6,720 nucleotides of DNA from assembly GCA_002316235.1 (NCBI GenBank), contig DCDD01000202.1, positions 1 through 6,720 on the forward strand, given 5' to 3'. The notes below the pieces were generated by a model. The model was not told where the DNA came from and did not search any database. It saw nothing but the letters and a program-made list of their open reading frames with translations. The position numbers were made by a program, and so were the translations under genes. Shown here piece by piece: positions 6,595-6,720 of the stretch (the first letter of the stretch is position 1; each line of letters begins with the position of its first letter). Source of the DNA: Bacteroidales bacterium UBA1064 (lineage in GTDB: Bacteria > Bacteroidota > Bacteroidia > Bacteroidales > Tenuifilaceae).

Positions 6595-6720
6595 GCGCCA
6601 GATCTTCTTGAATTTGTCAAGTAGCGGATAAGTTTTGAAATCCTCCAGGAGGCGGACTAGTTCTGAAATCTTTAATCGCCGGTAGGCGGACAAGTTCTTG
6701 AATCTGGAATCTGAAATCTG
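6595..6720. repeat. Degenerate intergenic tandem repeat array, continuing beyond the window
   Basis: Three clear copies of a 19-base core start at 6624 (GCGGATAAGTTTTGAAATC), 6652 (GCGGACTAGTTCTGAAATC) and 6686 (GCGGACAAGTTCTTGAATC). Pairwise identity is 15-16 of 19 and the spacings are 28 and 34. A more decayed copy around 6595-6616 keeps TTCTTGAATTTG. Between cores sit small palindromes: CCTCC-A-GGAGG (6642-6652) and CGCC-GGTA-GGCG (6677-6688). The array ends at the window edge with a 7-base tandem, GAATCTG, GAATCTG, AAATCTG (6700-6720). No gene is seen. It is noncoding and unlike CRISPR; the family is not one I can name. Confidence 0.7.

Noticed and set aside
6620..6720. CRISPR-like array from the regular 28- and 34-bp spacing of GCGGA cores
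   Set aside because: The cores are imperfect (15-16 of 19 identical), the sequences between them are only about 9-15 bases and partly related, and no cas gene is present.

Overview
The window looks like chromosomal DNA of a Bacteroidota bacterium, probably a moderate-GC Bacteroidales-like lineage. The basis is a SusC/SusD-type outer-membrane uptake pair with the classic family motifs, lipoprotein signals followed by acidic residues, A-rich leaders instead of strong Shine-Dalgarno sites, and a promoter whose -7 element resembles the Bacteroidota form. No species can be named from the sequence alone.

Layout: three genes on the minus strand form one tight transcription unit, read from high to low coordinates. 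They are a 1043-residue SusC/RagA TonB-dependent transporter (2531-5662), a 519-residue SusD-like lipoprotein of the SusD-like_2 type (959-2518, 12-bp gap), and a 294-residue SusE-like surface lipoprotein of uncertain family (41-925, 33-bp gap). A 412-bp AT-rich intergenic region (5663-6074) separates them from a divergent plus-strand gene for a YfcE/MJ0936-type metallophosphodiesterase (6075-6569). The last ~125 bp (6595-6720) are a degenerate intergenic repeat array that runs off the window edge.

How it works together: SusD-like and SusE-like lipoproteins would sit on the outer face of the outer membrane and capture a ligand. The SusC barrel with its SusD lid would pass it to the periplasm using TonB energy. 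No glycoside hydrolase, peptidase, ECF sigma/anti-sigma pair or hybrid two-component sensor lies in the window, so the substrate cannot be deduced; glycan, peptide or another nutrient are all possible. The SusC protein lacks an N-terminal STN domain, which argues against direct control by a FecR-type anti-sigma factor. The phosphodiesterase is most likely an unrelated housekeeping neighbour.

The least ordinary parts are non-coding. A near-consensus promoter precedes susC, a 15-bp inverted repeat (GCTTAA-ATA-TTAAGC) sits at its predicted start point, the same half-site recurs in an imperfect direct repeat further upstream, and the repeat array lies after the phosphodiesterase gene. I found no evidence of a wholly new system here.
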